The notes under the pieces: model-generated
Seen by the model: only the letters and a program-made list of their open reading frames with translations
Told to the model about the DNA's origin: nothing
Database searches by the model: none
Program-made: the position numbers and the translations under genes
Shown here: positions 9,000-17,495 of the stretch, piece by piece
Layout: the number at the start of each line of letters is the position of its first letter
Position numbering within the stretch: the first letter of the stretch is position 1
Assembly (NCBI RefSeq): GCF_000620805.1
Contig: NZ_KK211187.1
Location: 2,481,389 to 2,545,388, forward strand
From: Exiguobacterium undae DSM 14481
GTDB lineage: Bacteria; Bacillota; Bacilli; Exiguobacteriales; Exiguobacteriaceae
Length of the DNA stretch: 64,000 nt
Direction: 5' to 3'

Positions 9000-9314
9000 T
9001 CATTCCTCCTCTTCTTGAATCAATGCCAGTGGAATCGCCACTTCATTGACGGTCCCTTCGAAATGTCCCCATCCCATGACACCGTTGACGAAATGCAACT
9101 CGAATCGCGCTTCTTCCCCGTCGATCCGGTAAAAGCGTCCCGTCTCGAACCGGCTGGCATCAACAAGATAACTTTGGGCAATCGCAATCTTTCGAATGAT
9201 GACTTCCACTTCACTCATATTGCCGTGTTGCTCCGCTTTTCGTTTTTGTTCATTCAATTTCGTCACGAGCATCTCTAATTCATACTTCGACAGTTGACTC
9301 ATTCGTGTATCCAT
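9000..9314 (-). CDS. yfhH: YfhH family protein (DUF1811)
   Basis: This 104-residue protein has a helical N-terminus (KYELEMLVTKLNEQKRKAEQ) and a small beta domain (FYRIDGEEARFELHFVNGVMGWGHFEG). It matches YfhH, a family of unknown function. The start at 9314 is preferred over the upstream Met because GAGGGGGAG lies eight bases before it and the protein then has the family length. A TATACT -10-like box lies just upstream on the minus strand (9345-9340). It is coupled to yfhJ. Confidence 0.82.
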   Translation of the reverse strand: MDTRMSQLSKYELEMLVTKLNEQKRKAEQHGNMSEVEVIIRKIAIAQSYLVDASRFETGRFYRIDGEEARFELHFVNGVMGWGHFEGTVNEVAIPLALIQEEEE

Positions 9315-9373
9315 TAAAAAACTCCCCCTCTTCGTCATTAGTATATACGAAAAGAGGGAGGAGAATCATAGGG

Positions 9374-11434
9374 TTAGCTTGATTTCAGTTCGAGATTCCG
9401 TTTGCTTTGCAAGGCATACATTTTGGCGTAGATGTTTTGTTTTGCGAGCAATTCTTCGTGTGTACCACGTTCAGCAATCCGTCCTTGGTCAAGAACAATG
9501 ATTTCATCCGCGTCTTTGATCGTCGACAAGCGGTGGGCGATGATGAACGTCGTCCGCCCTTTCGTCAACGTCAATAACGCTTCTTGAATCATCGCTTCCG
9601 TCTCGGAGTCGACACTCGCCGTTGCCTCATCGAGCACCAAGATGGCCGGATCAAAGGCCAATGCCCGGGCAAAACTGATTAACTGCCGTTCCCCGGCAGA
9701 TAAGGTCGCCCCTTTTTCGATGACCGGTTCATCCAGTCCTTTCGGGAGCCGGTCAATGAATCGATCCGCGCCCACCGCAACGATGGCTTCGCGGATACGC
9801 TCCTCCGAAATGGCCGGATTTCCGAGCGTGATGTTCGACCGAATCGTTCCTGTGAATAAAAACGGATCTTGCAAGACGATCCCCATATGATCCCGAACCG
9901 CCTGCTTCGGGAGTTTCGTGACATCTTGTCCGTCAATCAACAACTGTCCGGAGGACGGATCATAAAAACGCATCAATAAGTTCATGATCGAACTTTTTCC
10001 GCTGCCCGTATGACCAACGAGGGCAACCGTCGCCCCCGGACGCGCATCAATTTCAATGTCTTGCAACACAGGATGACCCGGATCGTAACTAAATCCGACC
10101 TGCTTGAATTCGACACGTCCCGCAAAACGAGCAAGGCGTCCTTTTTCGACGTCTTCTCCTTGCTCATCCAGCAACTGGAACATCCGGTCCGCGGAAACGA
10201 GTGCCTGCTGCAATGGAGACAACTGGTTCATGATTTGAGTGACCGGTTCAAAGAGACGTGAGACATAGTCGATATAAGCGTATAAAATACCGAGCGATAA
10301 AAACGTCCCGTCAGTCAAACTCTTTCCGGCGACGACCCAAATCAACAAAGCGAGTGTCAGGTTTTTCAAGAAATACGACAAGTTGTGCGACATCAAGGCA
10401 TCGAGCCGTAATAACTTCGAACGGGTCTGATAATTCTCTTCGTTTTTCTGTTCGAATTCTGCCAACACTTCTTTTTCCCGCGCATAGGCTTGAATGATCG
10501 GCATCGTTTGAATATTTTCATTCAACTGACCGTTCATGTCGGCGACAAGCGACCGGACCTTAAAGTTGTTTTCCGTCGCCAATTTTTGAAACAGCTGAAT
10601 CCAGAAATAGACGATCGGGATGATCAGGAGCGAGACCAGTCCCAGACGAATATCGAGGAAAAACATCGCTACTAAAATTCCGGCCATCGTGATCAACCCG
10701 GAAAAGACCCGCGCCAACACCCCTAGATATAAATCACGAATCGTTTCCGTATCATTCGTCACCCGGCTGACGATTTTCCCGATCGGTGTTTGGTCAAAGT
10801 AGCGGACCGGCAACCGTTGTAAATGGGAAAAAACATCAAGACGCATCCGTTTGACGATTTTATGCGCCGACCGCTGAAGCAAGATTTGCTGAATCCAGTT
10901 CAGCCCCGCTGCAATCAACAGCAAGACGATATAAAGGAGCGACAACCAACCGACCGCTTTTAAGTCGGAGGCGTAAAAGTCATAGACTTGCCCTTGCGTC
11001 AGCTTTTCGACACCCGAATAACGGAATGTCTCGTCGCCGCGTGTGATGGTCAACGTCCCATCGGTCACGTTCCGTTCTCCGCCGCTGACGACTTGCTCCG
11101 GAACAAAATAGTATCCTTCTTTCGATTGAACGATTGAAATCGGTTGAATGATGGCAGACTCAGATACGTCTTTCGTCTTCGCGAACTCTCGTCCTGCGTA
11201 TTCCACCGTTCCGCCCGACTCCACTTCGACCCAGTCCTTTTCAATCGCGACGATATGCTCGTCGATGATGACTTTTGCAATGTACGGACCGGTCAATTCT
11301 GCTCCAACCGCCAGAATCAATAAAAACAATCCCAGGAAAATGGCGCGTTTCTCATACATCGCATAGCGGACAAGCGAACGAATCGTCGTTTTCCGACGAA
11401 CAGGATCCAGTAGATACAACTCTTCTTCATTCAT
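9374..11434 (-). CDS. bmrD: ABC exporter subunit with canonical ATPase site, BmrD (YheH)-like
   Basis: This 686-residue half-transporter has an extracytoplasmic insertion of about 95 residues between its first two helices (roughly residues 50-150), as in BmrD/YheH. Its ATPase has Walker A GHTGSGKSS, Walker B ILVLDEATASVD with the catalytic Glu, and an altered signature, LSAGERQL in place of LSGGQ. With the upstream gene it should form an asymmetric heterodimer, as BmrC/BmrD of B. subtilis does for multidrug export. The start at 11434 has GGAGG eight bases away; the GTG nine bases upstream is too close to it. The gap to the upstream gene is 17 bases. Confidence 0.85.
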   Translation of the reverse strand: MNEEELYLLDPVRRKTTIRSLVRYAMYEKRAIFLGLFLLILAVGAELTGPYIAKVIIDEHIVAIEKDWVEVESGGTVEYAGREFAKTKDVSESAIIQPISIVQSKEGYYFVPEQVVSGGERNVTDGTLTITRGDETFRYSGVEKLTQGQVYDFYASDLKAVGWLSLLYIVLLLIAAGLNWIQQILLQRSAHKIVKRMRLDVFSHLQRLPVRYFDQTPIGKIVSRVTNDTETIRDLYLGVLARVFSGLITMAGILVAMFFLDIRLGLVSLLIIPIVYFWIQLFQKLATENNFKVRSLVADMNGQLNENIQTMPIIQAYAREKEVLAEFEQKNEENYQTRSKLLRLDALMSHNLSYFLKNLTLALLIWVVAGKSLTDGTFLSLGILYAYIDYVSRLFEPVTQIMNQLSPLQQALVSADRMFQLLDEQGEDVEKGRLARFAGRVEFKQVGFSYDPGHPVLQDIEIDARPGATVALVGHTGSGKSSIMNLLMRFYDPSSGQLLIDGQDVTKLPKQAVRDHMGIVLQDPFLFTGTIRSNITLGNPAISEERIREAIVAVGADRFIDRLPKGLDEPVIEKGATLSAGERQLISFARALAFDPAILVLDEATASVDSETEAMIQEALLTLTKGRTTFIIAHRLSTIKDADEIIVLDQGRIAERGTHEELLAKQNIYAKMYALQSKRNLELKSS

Positions 11435-11451
11435 GTTTGACACCTCCTACC

Positions 11452-13179
11452 TTACGTTTCTTCACTTTGACGTTCAAATTGCTCGGCATACCAGCCCTGG
11501 CGTTCCATCAACTCTTCATGCGTTCCGCGTTCCGTCACTTGACCGTCTTGGAGAACAAGGATTTCGTCCGCATGGGCAACAGCGGACAACCGGTGGGCGA
11601 CGATCAACGTCGTGGACTGCTCACGATTGGTGCGGATCGCTTCGATGATATGTGATTCGGTTTTCGCATCTACAGCTGACAAGGAGTCGTCGAGCAATAA
11701 CAATTTCGGTTTCTTCAACATCGCCCGAGCAATCGAGAGCCGTTGCTTTTGTCCACCGGATAACGTGACACCACGTTCGCCGACTAGCGTCTCAAGACCT
11801 TGATCGAGCATCGTGACATCTGTCGTAAACGAAGCGAGGCGAATTGCTTCTTGCAATTCCGCTTCCGTTGCCGTTCCGGCACCAAACAAGATGTTATCCC
11901 GGACAGTTTTCGAGAACAGTAAATGTTCCTGCGAGACATAACCCGTCCAGCCCCGGACCGTCTCAAGCGCCACATCTTCGTACGGCGTCCCGTTGACTTT
12001 CAACATGTCGCGTCCGACCGGATATTCGCGGAGGAACTGGCGTAGCAACGTCGTTTTCCCGGCCCCTGTCGGACCGACGATTCCAATCGTCTTCCCTTGT
12101 TCAATCGTTACGTTAACGCCGCGCAAGGCCGGTTGATCCGTTCCCGGATACGTAAATGTCAAATCCGATACTTCAATCGTTTCCGGAGTCGCTACGTCGA
12201 CAGCCGGCGTTGAGGTGATCAGCGGCTTAACGCGCATCGTCGCCTGCAGACGGTCAAGACTTGCCGTTCCGCGCTGGATGACATTGATCAATTCCCCGAA
12301 CGCATACATCGGCCAGATCAACATCCCGAGGTAAATATTGAAGGCAACGAGCTGTCCGAGCGTGATGTCGTTCGTAAAGACAAGGTACGTCCCGAACGAT
12401 AAACCGATCAAATAACTGATGCCGACTAATAATTTAATGATGGGTTCAAACAAGACATCAATTTTGGCGACATGCATGTTTTTATCAAACACATCAGTCG
12501 TCACGTCATCAAACTTTTTGACATCGATGTCTTCTTGAACAAAGGAACGGATGACGCGCAGACCAGAAATCGATTCCACGACTTGGTCATTCATCGTGCC
12601 GAACGCATCCTGTGCCGTCATGAAACGTCCGTGAATCTGACTGCCCAGCTTGTTCATCGCATAAGCAAGAATCGGCATCGGCAACAGTGCCGCCAGTGTC
12701 AGCTTCCAATCAATGGCGACACCCATCACGACGAGCGTAATCGCCGTCATGTTCAACGAATCGACGAGTGTCAGGACACCAAATCCGGCTGTCCGTTCAA
12801 CCGCCTTCAAGTCATTGGTCGCCAGCGCCATTAAATCGCCTGTTCGATTGCGCTGATAAAAGGTGGGTGTCAGTTTTAACAAGTGCGTAAAAAACTGACT
12901 GCGTAACGTGCGTTCCAGTAAAAAAGCCGTTCCGAATAATTTCGCAAGCCATAAATACGTCAAGATAAAGGACGCGATTGAAATTACGACAAGACCAACC
13001 ACATACTGGATCAAGGTCGTCCGGTCCATTGAACCGGACCGTAATCCGTCAATGACTTTTCCAATCAGCCATGGTGGTGTCAGGTCGATGAAGCCGGTCA
13101 CGATCAATAACAACACGGCAACTAAATACGATTTTTTATGTTCCTTCAGAAACCAACTGAGTTGGCGAAATAATCGCAC
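11452..13179 (-). CDS. bmrC: ABC exporter subunit with degenerate ATPase site, BmrC (YheI)-like
   Basis: This 575-residue half-transporter has an intact signature (LSGGQKQRLS) and Walker A (GPTGAGKTT). Its Walker B reads LLLLDDSLSAVD, with Asp where the catalytic Glu should be. That substitution marks the degenerate site of heterodimeric exporters such as BmrCD and TM287/288. Together with the downstream gene, one composite site would be canonical and one defective. The start is GTG at 13179 with GGGGGG seven bases upstream. Upstream lie a promoter, a 22-codon leader ORF and a terminator, so expression is probably controlled by attenuation. Confidence 0.87.
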   Translation of the reverse strand: MRLFRQLSWFLKEHKKSYLVAVLLLIVTGFIDLTPPWLIGKVIDGLRSGSMDRTTLIQYVVGLVVISIASFILTYLWLAKLFGTAFLLERTLRSQFFTHLLKLTPTFYQRNRTGDLMALATNDLKAVERTAGFGVLTLVDSLNMTAITLVVMGVAIDWKLTLAALLPMPILAYAMNKLGSQIHGRFMTAQDAFGTMNDQVVESISGLRVIRSFVQEDIDVKKFDDVTTDVFDKNMHVAKIDVLFEPIIKLLVGISYLIGLSFGTYLVFTNDITLGQLVAFNIYLGMLIWPMYAFGELINVIQRGTASLDRLQATMRVKPLITSTPAVDVATPETIEVSDLTFTYPGTDQPALRGVNVTIEQGKTIGIVGPTGAGKTTLLRQFLREYPVGRDMLKVNGTPYEDVALETVRGWTGYVSQEHLLFSKTVRDNILFGAGTATEAELQEAIRLASFTTDVTMLDQGLETLVGERGVTLSGGQKQRLSIARAMLKKPKLLLLDDSLSAVDAKTESHIIEAIRTNREQSTTLIVAHRLSAVAHADEILVLQDGQVTERGTHEELMERQGWYAEQFERQSEET

Positions 13180-13231
13180 GATGGTTCCCCCCTTTGTCGT
13201 TCATAATGGTGTTATCTGGTTTCCAAGCACG

Positions 13232-13282
13232 CAAAAAAGGCAGACTGATTTCCGGAGCAGTCCGGGAATCAATCTGCCTTTC
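13232..13282 (-). terminator. Attenuator terminator in the bmrC-like leader
   Basis: On the minus strand AAGGCAGATTGAT pairs with ATCAGTCTGCCTT (one G-U) around an inner CCGGA/TCCGG stem and is followed by TTTTTT. It lies between a translated leader ORF and the transporter start, 53 bases upstream of the latter. Confidence 0.8.
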
Positions 13283-13360
13283 TAAAGACGATTTGAATCG
13301 ACAATATGGTCTGCGTGCTCGGGAAACGGATTCCCTGTCAATCGCACACTGAATGAGTGT

Positions 13361-13429
13361 TTATACGAGTTCGAGAGTCTCCGCCATATTCAACTGTTGG
13401 ATGGATGTGATAACAATTGGCTGTTTCAT
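13361..13429 (-). CDS. 22-residue leader peptide of the bmrCD-like operon
   Basis: This short ORF has ATG at 13429, AGGAGG nine bases upstream and TAA at 13363-13361. The peptide begins MKQPIVITSIQQ and ends ETLELV. It lies between a good promoter and an intrinsic terminator, the layout of the bmrB leader that controls bmrCD in B. subtilis. The region after its stop contains GGGAATC (13335-13329). This can pair with GATTCCC of the terminator 5' arm (13270-13264), a possible antiterminator. Another leader segment, AATATGG (13390-13384), can pair with CCATATT (13309-13303). That the peptide senses ribosome-targeting drugs is inferred by analogy. Confidence 0.65.
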   Translation of the reverse strand: MKQPIVITSIQQLNMAETLELV

Positions 13430-13461
13430 GTGACGGTTCCTCCTTTTCTTAATCTGTGCGT

Positions 13462-13491
13462 AGGATAGCATAATTGTCGAACAATTGTCAA
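13462..13491 (-). promoter_or_regulatory. Promoter of the bmrCD-like operon
   Basis: On the minus strand TTGACA (13491-13486) and TATCCT (13467-13462) are 18 bases apart, with TGC just before the -10. The spacer repeats GACAATT and contains the inverted repeat ATTGT-CGA-ACAAT. That repeat could be an operator. Confidence 0.65.
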
Positions 13492-13528
13492 TTTTGTGTC
13501 TAGTTTTAAAAAAATGGCTTACCTTTCG

Positions 13529-14350
13529 TCAAATCCCGTCTTCTTCTTCCTGTTTCACCTGCTCAATCGCTTCTGAGACAAGCGCATACGGGAAGCCTTT
13601 TCGGACAAGGGCCTGCTGTGTTTTTTGAACACGGGCGAACGGCTCCAGGTTCCGGTATTTCGGATAGTACTTCCGGGCTTGATACAATGCAGCCGACTCT
13701 TCCGTTTCCGCTTCGACCTCTTCAAAAACAAGTTGTAGCCCCTGTCTTGTGACTTCCGTTGAGAAGCCGCGTTGCATCAACGTTTGCTGCAATTTTTGTT
13801 TGAGTTCCCGAACCGATCTTCGCGCCAGTTCTTTTTGTTTTTGCCGCAGAAATTTCAGTACTTTTTCCAGTTCTTCTTCTTCCGTAAACTCCGCGAGTGC
13901 TTCGTCGATATACGACTTCGGAACCTTCAAGGCTTCGAGATCCCGGCGAATCTTTCCGGGACCTTGCGGCGTCGTCGCTTTTTTCGTTGCCGTATATGCC
14001 AAGGCAAACTGTTGGTCATTCAGGTATTTTTGATCGGTCAACCGTTTGATGGCATGTTTCACCGCGTGCTCCGGTGTTTCTTTTTCCATCAAGTAGGCTT
14101 CGACTTCACTCGTCGCCCGCATCCGGTAAGACAAATGATTGAGGGATAAACGATAGGCTTTTTGCTGTTCTTCCGCCGTCAGGACTTCCTTGACGAAATC
14201 ATCGTCTAGCTCTTTGTCACGCTGTAGATTATATTTGATTAAAATATCGACATCGACGGCAAAGGCGTATTCTTCTTTGCCCTCCCGCTCAATGTAGATA
14301 TTAAAACGTTCCGTATTTTTCTTTTGGGTGGAGATCCGTTTGATTTTCAA
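13529..14350 (-). CDS. recX: Regulatory protein RecX
   Basis: This 273-residue protein is made of repeated three-helix units typical of RecX, which binds RecA filaments and modulates their activity. Visible repeat cores are LSYRMRATSEVEAYL, LTDQKYLNDQQFALAY and KIRRDLEALKVPKSYIDEAL. The length fits the long Bacillus-type RecX. The start is TTG at 14350, seven bases after AGGAGG. The longer upstream ATG extension adds 27 residues not seen in the family. In B. subtilis recX (yfhG) also sits near yfhF and yfhH. Confidence 0.85.
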   Translation of the reverse strand: MKIKRISTQKKNTERFNIYIEREGKEEYAFAVDVDILIKYNLQRDKELDDDFVKEVLTAEEQQKAYRLSLNHLSYRMRATSEVEAYLMEKETPEHAVKHAIKRLTDQKYLNDQQFALAYTATKKATTPQGPGKIRRDLEALKVPKSYIDEALAEFTEEEELEKVLKFLRQKQKELARRSVRELKQKLQQTLMQRGFSTEVTRQGLQLVFEEVEAETEESAALYQARKYYPKYRNLEPFARVQKTQQALVRKGFPYALVSEAIEQVKQEEEDGI

Positions 14351-14476
14351 GTCTGTTCCTCCTTTTTCATTCTCTTTCTTCCACGATAACATGTTGAATG
14401 AGGTTTGAGTGAAATGGACAAACGGGAACATATGTACAAGTATTCATTTAGATAGAACGAGAGGATGACTTCAGCT

Positions 14477-15385
14477 ATGAAAATCGCAATTACAGGCGGA
14501 ACCGGAATGATCGGGCAGGCATTAACAAAACGTTTACTTAACGAAGGACATCAGATTAAAATTCTGACACGGTCACCGAAAGCCGCAACGGGATCCATTT
14601 CTTACGTGGAATGGTTGACCGACGGAGCAGCACCTGAACAGGAATTAAACGATGTCGATGCCTTCATCCACTTAGCCGGCGCTTCGATCAATGAAGGACG
14701 TTGGACGGAAGAGCGGAAACGCGTGATTCTTGAAAGTCGGATTGATTCGACGAAAGAACTTGTCCGGATCATTCAAGCACTCGATTCCAAACCCGCTGTC
14801 GTCTTATCGGCTTCTGCCGTCGGGATTTACGGTCAGGATCGCCACCAAACATTTTCAGAAGAAACCGTGTTACCTCCGACGGCAGACTTCCTCAGCCATG
14901 TCTGTGTCGCTTGGGAAAACCTTGCTGAACCGATTGCTGAACTCGGGATTCGTCTCGTCCATCCACGTATCGGCGTCGTCTTAAGTACGGACGGCGGTGC
15001 CTATCCGCTGATGCGACTGCCGTACAAACTGTTTGGCGGAGGAACGATGGGCGACGGTAAACAATGGGTTTCTTGGGTCCACATCGATGATCTCGTCGAA
15101 CTGTTCCTGTTTGCCTTGACGACTGAATCCGTCAGCGGACCGGTGAACATCACGGCACCTCATCCGGAGACGATGCGTCGTTTTGGTCAAACGATTGGGC
15201 AGGTACTACATCGTCCCCACTGGTTACCTGCCCCACGCTTTGCGCTTGAGCTCGCTCTTGGAGAAAAAAGTGTCATCGTGCTCGAAGGTGCACGTGTCAT
15301 TCCCAAAAAAGCACTCGAAAACGGCTTCAAGTTTCGGTATGCTGAATTAAAGGATGCGCTACAGAATCTTGAGCACACAAACTAA
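14477..15385 (+). CDS. yfhF: YfhF-like NAD-dependent epimerase (SDR39U1 family)
   Basis: This 302-residue protein is an extended short-chain dehydrogenase of the TIGR01777/SDR39U1 family. It begins MKIAITGGTGMIGQAL, the Rossmann GxxGxxG motif, and has SASAVGIYG with the family serine and tyrosine. The C-terminal GPVNITAPHPETMRRFGQTIG and PAPRFALELALGE are characteristic. The substrate is unknown. The start at 14477 puts the Rossmann motif at the N-terminus. An in-frame ATG four codons upstream directly abuts the only SD-like GAGG, so it is less likely. It is divergent from recX. Confidence 0.82.
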   Translation: MKIAITGGTGMIGQALTKRLLNEGHQIKILTRSPKAATGSISYVEWLTDGAAPEQELNDVDAFIHLAGASINEGRWTEERKRVILESRIDSTKELVRIIQALDSKPAVVLSASAVGIYGQDRHQTFSEETVLPPTADFLSHVCVAWENLAEPIAELGIRLVHPRIGVVLSTDGGAYPLMRLPYKLFGGGTMGDGKQWVSWVHIDDLVELFLFALTTESVSGPVNITAPHPETMRRFGQTIGQVLHRPHWLPAPRFALELALGEKSVIVLEGARVIPKKALENGFKFRYAELKDALQNLEHTN

Positions 15386-15400
15386 TACAGGGGCTGACAA

Positions 15401-16546
15401 ATGGTGGATGTTTTAATACGTAATGCACATATCTTCCCGATTACATCAGATAGTTTTTATGGGGATATCCGAATCAAAAACGGTAAAATTGATGAGATCA
15501 GTGAGTTGCTCGACGCTAAAGAAGATGAACGGGTCATTGAAGCTGAAGGACGGTTCTTGCTGCCTGGATTCATTGATGCCCATACACATCTTGGTTTATA
15601 CGATGAGGGAACCGGGACAGTCGGAAATGATGCCAATGAAACGATTTTCGCGATGACGCCCCATTTACGGGCCATCGACGGTGTGTATCCGCTCGATGAA
15701 GGATTCAAGGAAGCGATCGAACACGGGATTACGACGGTTCAAGTCATGCCGGGCAGTATGAACATCATCGGCGGCGTGACGAGTGTCATCAAGACACACG
15801 GTCGATTCATCGACGATATGATCCTTCGGAAATATGCCGGACTGAAAGTAGCGCTCGGTGAAAATCCAAAACGTGTCCATAGTGCAGGCCGTGCCGGTGA
15901 ATTGACTCGGATGGGCATCATGGGCATGTTGCGGGAAGCGTTTCTCGAAGTCAAGATGCAACGGACGGCAGATACGTTTGCCCACCGGATGATTGAACGG
16001 GTTCTCAAAAGAGAGATGCCGCTCCGTGTCCATGCACACCGTGCGGATGATATCTTATCGGCCATTCGCTTTGCGGAAGAGTTTGATCTGGATGTCCGGA
16101 TCGAGCACTGTACAGAAGGTCATCTCGTCGCAGAAGAGTTGCAACAATTGCCGATCGAACATGTCACGGTTGGTCCGACGTTTACCCGAAAGTCAAAAAT
16201 CGAACTGAAGAACAAAACCTGGGAAACATATCGGGTCCTTCATGAACACGGGTTGGAGATTTCGATCACGACGGATCATCCGTACACACCCGTTCAGTAC
16301 TTAAACTTATGTGCAGGACTGGCAGCACGCGAGGGTTTGCCGGTCGACATCGCCCTTCGCGCCATTACAATCAATCCGGCCCGTTCCATTGGTGTCGATG
16401 ATCGGGTCGGCTCAATCGAACCGGGAAAAGATGCCGACCTCGTTCTCTGGAGTCACTTCCCGCTCGATTATCTGGCGAAGCCGCTCATGACGATGATCGA
16501 CGGAAAAGTCATTTTTGAACATCCACACCTGACGTCCATGTCTTAA
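15401..16546 (+). CDS. Amidohydrolase-superfamily protein
   Basis: This 381-residue metal-dependent hydrolase has GFIDAHTHLG (metal-binding HxH, about residues 60-62), VHAHRADD and IEHCTEGH histidines, and SITTDHPYTP with the catalytic Asp. A C-terminal NPARSIGVDDRVGSIEPGKDADLVLW closes the beta sandwich. It groups with imidazolonepropionase-like amidohydrolases. The true substrate cannot be read from the sequence. It follows yfhF after 15 bases, so the two are probably co-transcribed, and it ends at a strong terminator. Confidence 0.85.
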   Translation: MVDVLIRNAHIFPITSDSFYGDIRIKNGKIDEISELLDAKEDERVIEAEGRFLLPGFIDAHTHLGLYDEGTGTVGNDANETIFAMTPHLRAIDGVYPLDEGFKEAIEHGITTVQVMPGSMNIIGGVTSVIKTHGRFIDDMILRKYAGLKVALGENPKRVHSAGRAGELTRMGIMGMLREAFLEVKMQRTADTFAHRMIERVLKREMPLRVHAHRADDILSAIRFAEEFDLDVRIEHCTEGHLVAEELQQLPIEHVTVGPTFTRKSKIELKNKTWETYRVLHEHGLEISITTDHPYTPVQYLNLCAGLAAREGLPVDIALRAITINPARSIGVDDRVGSIEPGKDADLVLWSHFPLDYLAKPLMTMIDGKVIFEHPHLTSMS

Positions 16547-16597
16547 AAAAAGCCTTTGATTTTAACGGAAATCCGTTGAAATGCAAAGGCTTTTTTC
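16547..16597 (+). terminator. Terminator after the amidohydrolase gene
   Basis: AAAGCCTTTG and CAAAGGCTTT enclose an inner AACGG/CCGTT hairpin and are followed by a T run. Confidence 0.85.
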
Positions 16598-16670
16598 TTT
16601 GTGAAAACCGTCCCTTTTTGTTTGCAGGAAATGTCTTGTTTTTGTATGTTTTTTCACAAAAATTATTTAC

Positions 16671-16698
16671 TTGCTTTTTTAAAAAAAGAAGGTAATAT
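16671..16698 (+). promoter_or_regulatory. Promoter candidate for the GNAT gene
   Basis: A TTGCTT box near 16673 and TAATAT near 16694 have about normal spacing across an A-rich stretch. The transcript would carry a leader of roughly 100 bases. That leader holds a possible 9-codon ORF (16730-16759, MRGSNESDR) with GAAGG six to seven bases before it. The region shows nothing else. Confidence 0.4.
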
Positions 16699-16804
16699 TA
16701 TCTTATCCGACAACTGAAGAAGGCATACCATGCGCGGTTCAAACGAGTCAGACAGGTAGCTTTCGACAATCATTCTAGCGGTCTTAAGAAGGAGGAATGG
16801 AAGT

Positions 16805-17362
16805 ATGCTCAAGCAACGGGAGCTGAGCGACTGCGCTGATTTGTTCGAACTGATGCAGCATCAAGACGTATATCCGTACGTCCGCCAAAAAACACGGTAC
16901 TTTGATGAATTTCTGTTTACTACAAAGCAGGCAATCGAAGAGGAAGAGCGTGGAGAACTGGTCTCACGCACGATCCTAGACGAATTTGACCAACCAATCG
17001 GTACAATCAGTTTACTCGATATCGAAGGACAGTATGGGTTTCTCGGTACATGGTTAGGTAAACCGTATCATGGGAAAGGGTACAACAATCTCGCAAAGGA
17101 AGCTTTTTTTGCGGAATTATTTTTTGACCTCGAATTCGAAAGTGTCTTCATGAAAATCCGCAAGACTAACATCCGTTCTCAAAAAGCAGCGGAAAAGTTG
17201 CCGTACGCCTTTTGTGCGGATGAATTGCGCCCAACCTTACTCGAACAGTTGAACACGGGAGAAACCCAGTTCACGCTGTATGAAGTATCGAAATCAAGTT
17301 TTCAAATGTATATCCACGGACGCGAATTCGAAACCGTCTACGAACAACAACTCGAAGCATGA
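16805..17362 (+). CDS. GNAT-family N-acetyltransferase
   Basis: This 185-residue protein has the GNAT acetyl-CoA fold. IGTISLLDIEGQYGFLGTWLG is the beta4 region, PYHGKGYNNLAKEAFFAELFFD is the Q/RxxGxG/A pyrophosphate-binding loop and helix, and VFMKIRKTNIRSQKAAEKL is the beta5 and following helix. The substrate is unknown. Ribosomal-protein or small-molecule acetylation is common in this branch. The start ATG has AAGGAGG at the right distance. The C-terminal 30 residues extend beyond the core fold. It is monocistronic, with its own promoter and a compact terminator. Confidence 0.8.
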   Translation: MLKQRELSDCADLFELMQHQDVYPYVRQKTRYFDEFLFTTKQAIEEEERGELVSRTILDEFDQPIGTISLLDIEGQYGFLGTWLGKPYHGKGYNNLAKEAFFAELFFDLEFESVFMKIRKTNIRSQKAAEKLPYAFCADELRPTLLEQLNTGETQFTLYEVSKSSFQMYIHGREFETVYEQQLEA

Positions 17363-17388
17363 GAGGACCTGTCCTCTTGTGCTTTTTT
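17361..17388 (+). terminator. Terminator after the GNAT gene
   Basis: AGAGGAC and GTCCTCT pair around a very short loop, followed by TGTGC and TTTTTT. Confidence 0.7.
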
Positions 17389-17421
17389 ACTGTTCGTTGA
17401 TGCGGAACGAAACCTTCAAAT

Positions 17422-17429
17422 GGTATGAT
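17422..17429 (+). promoter_or_regulatory. Promoter -10 region for the two-component operon
   Basis: TATGAT (17424-17429) is preceded by TG. A -35 at normal distance is weak. It lies 66 bases before the regulator start. Confidence 0.35.
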
Positions 17430-17495
17430 GATAAGGAAAATTCATCTTTTGGAAGAGGATGCAACGTCTTCCTATATGAAATGGAGCGATTACTG

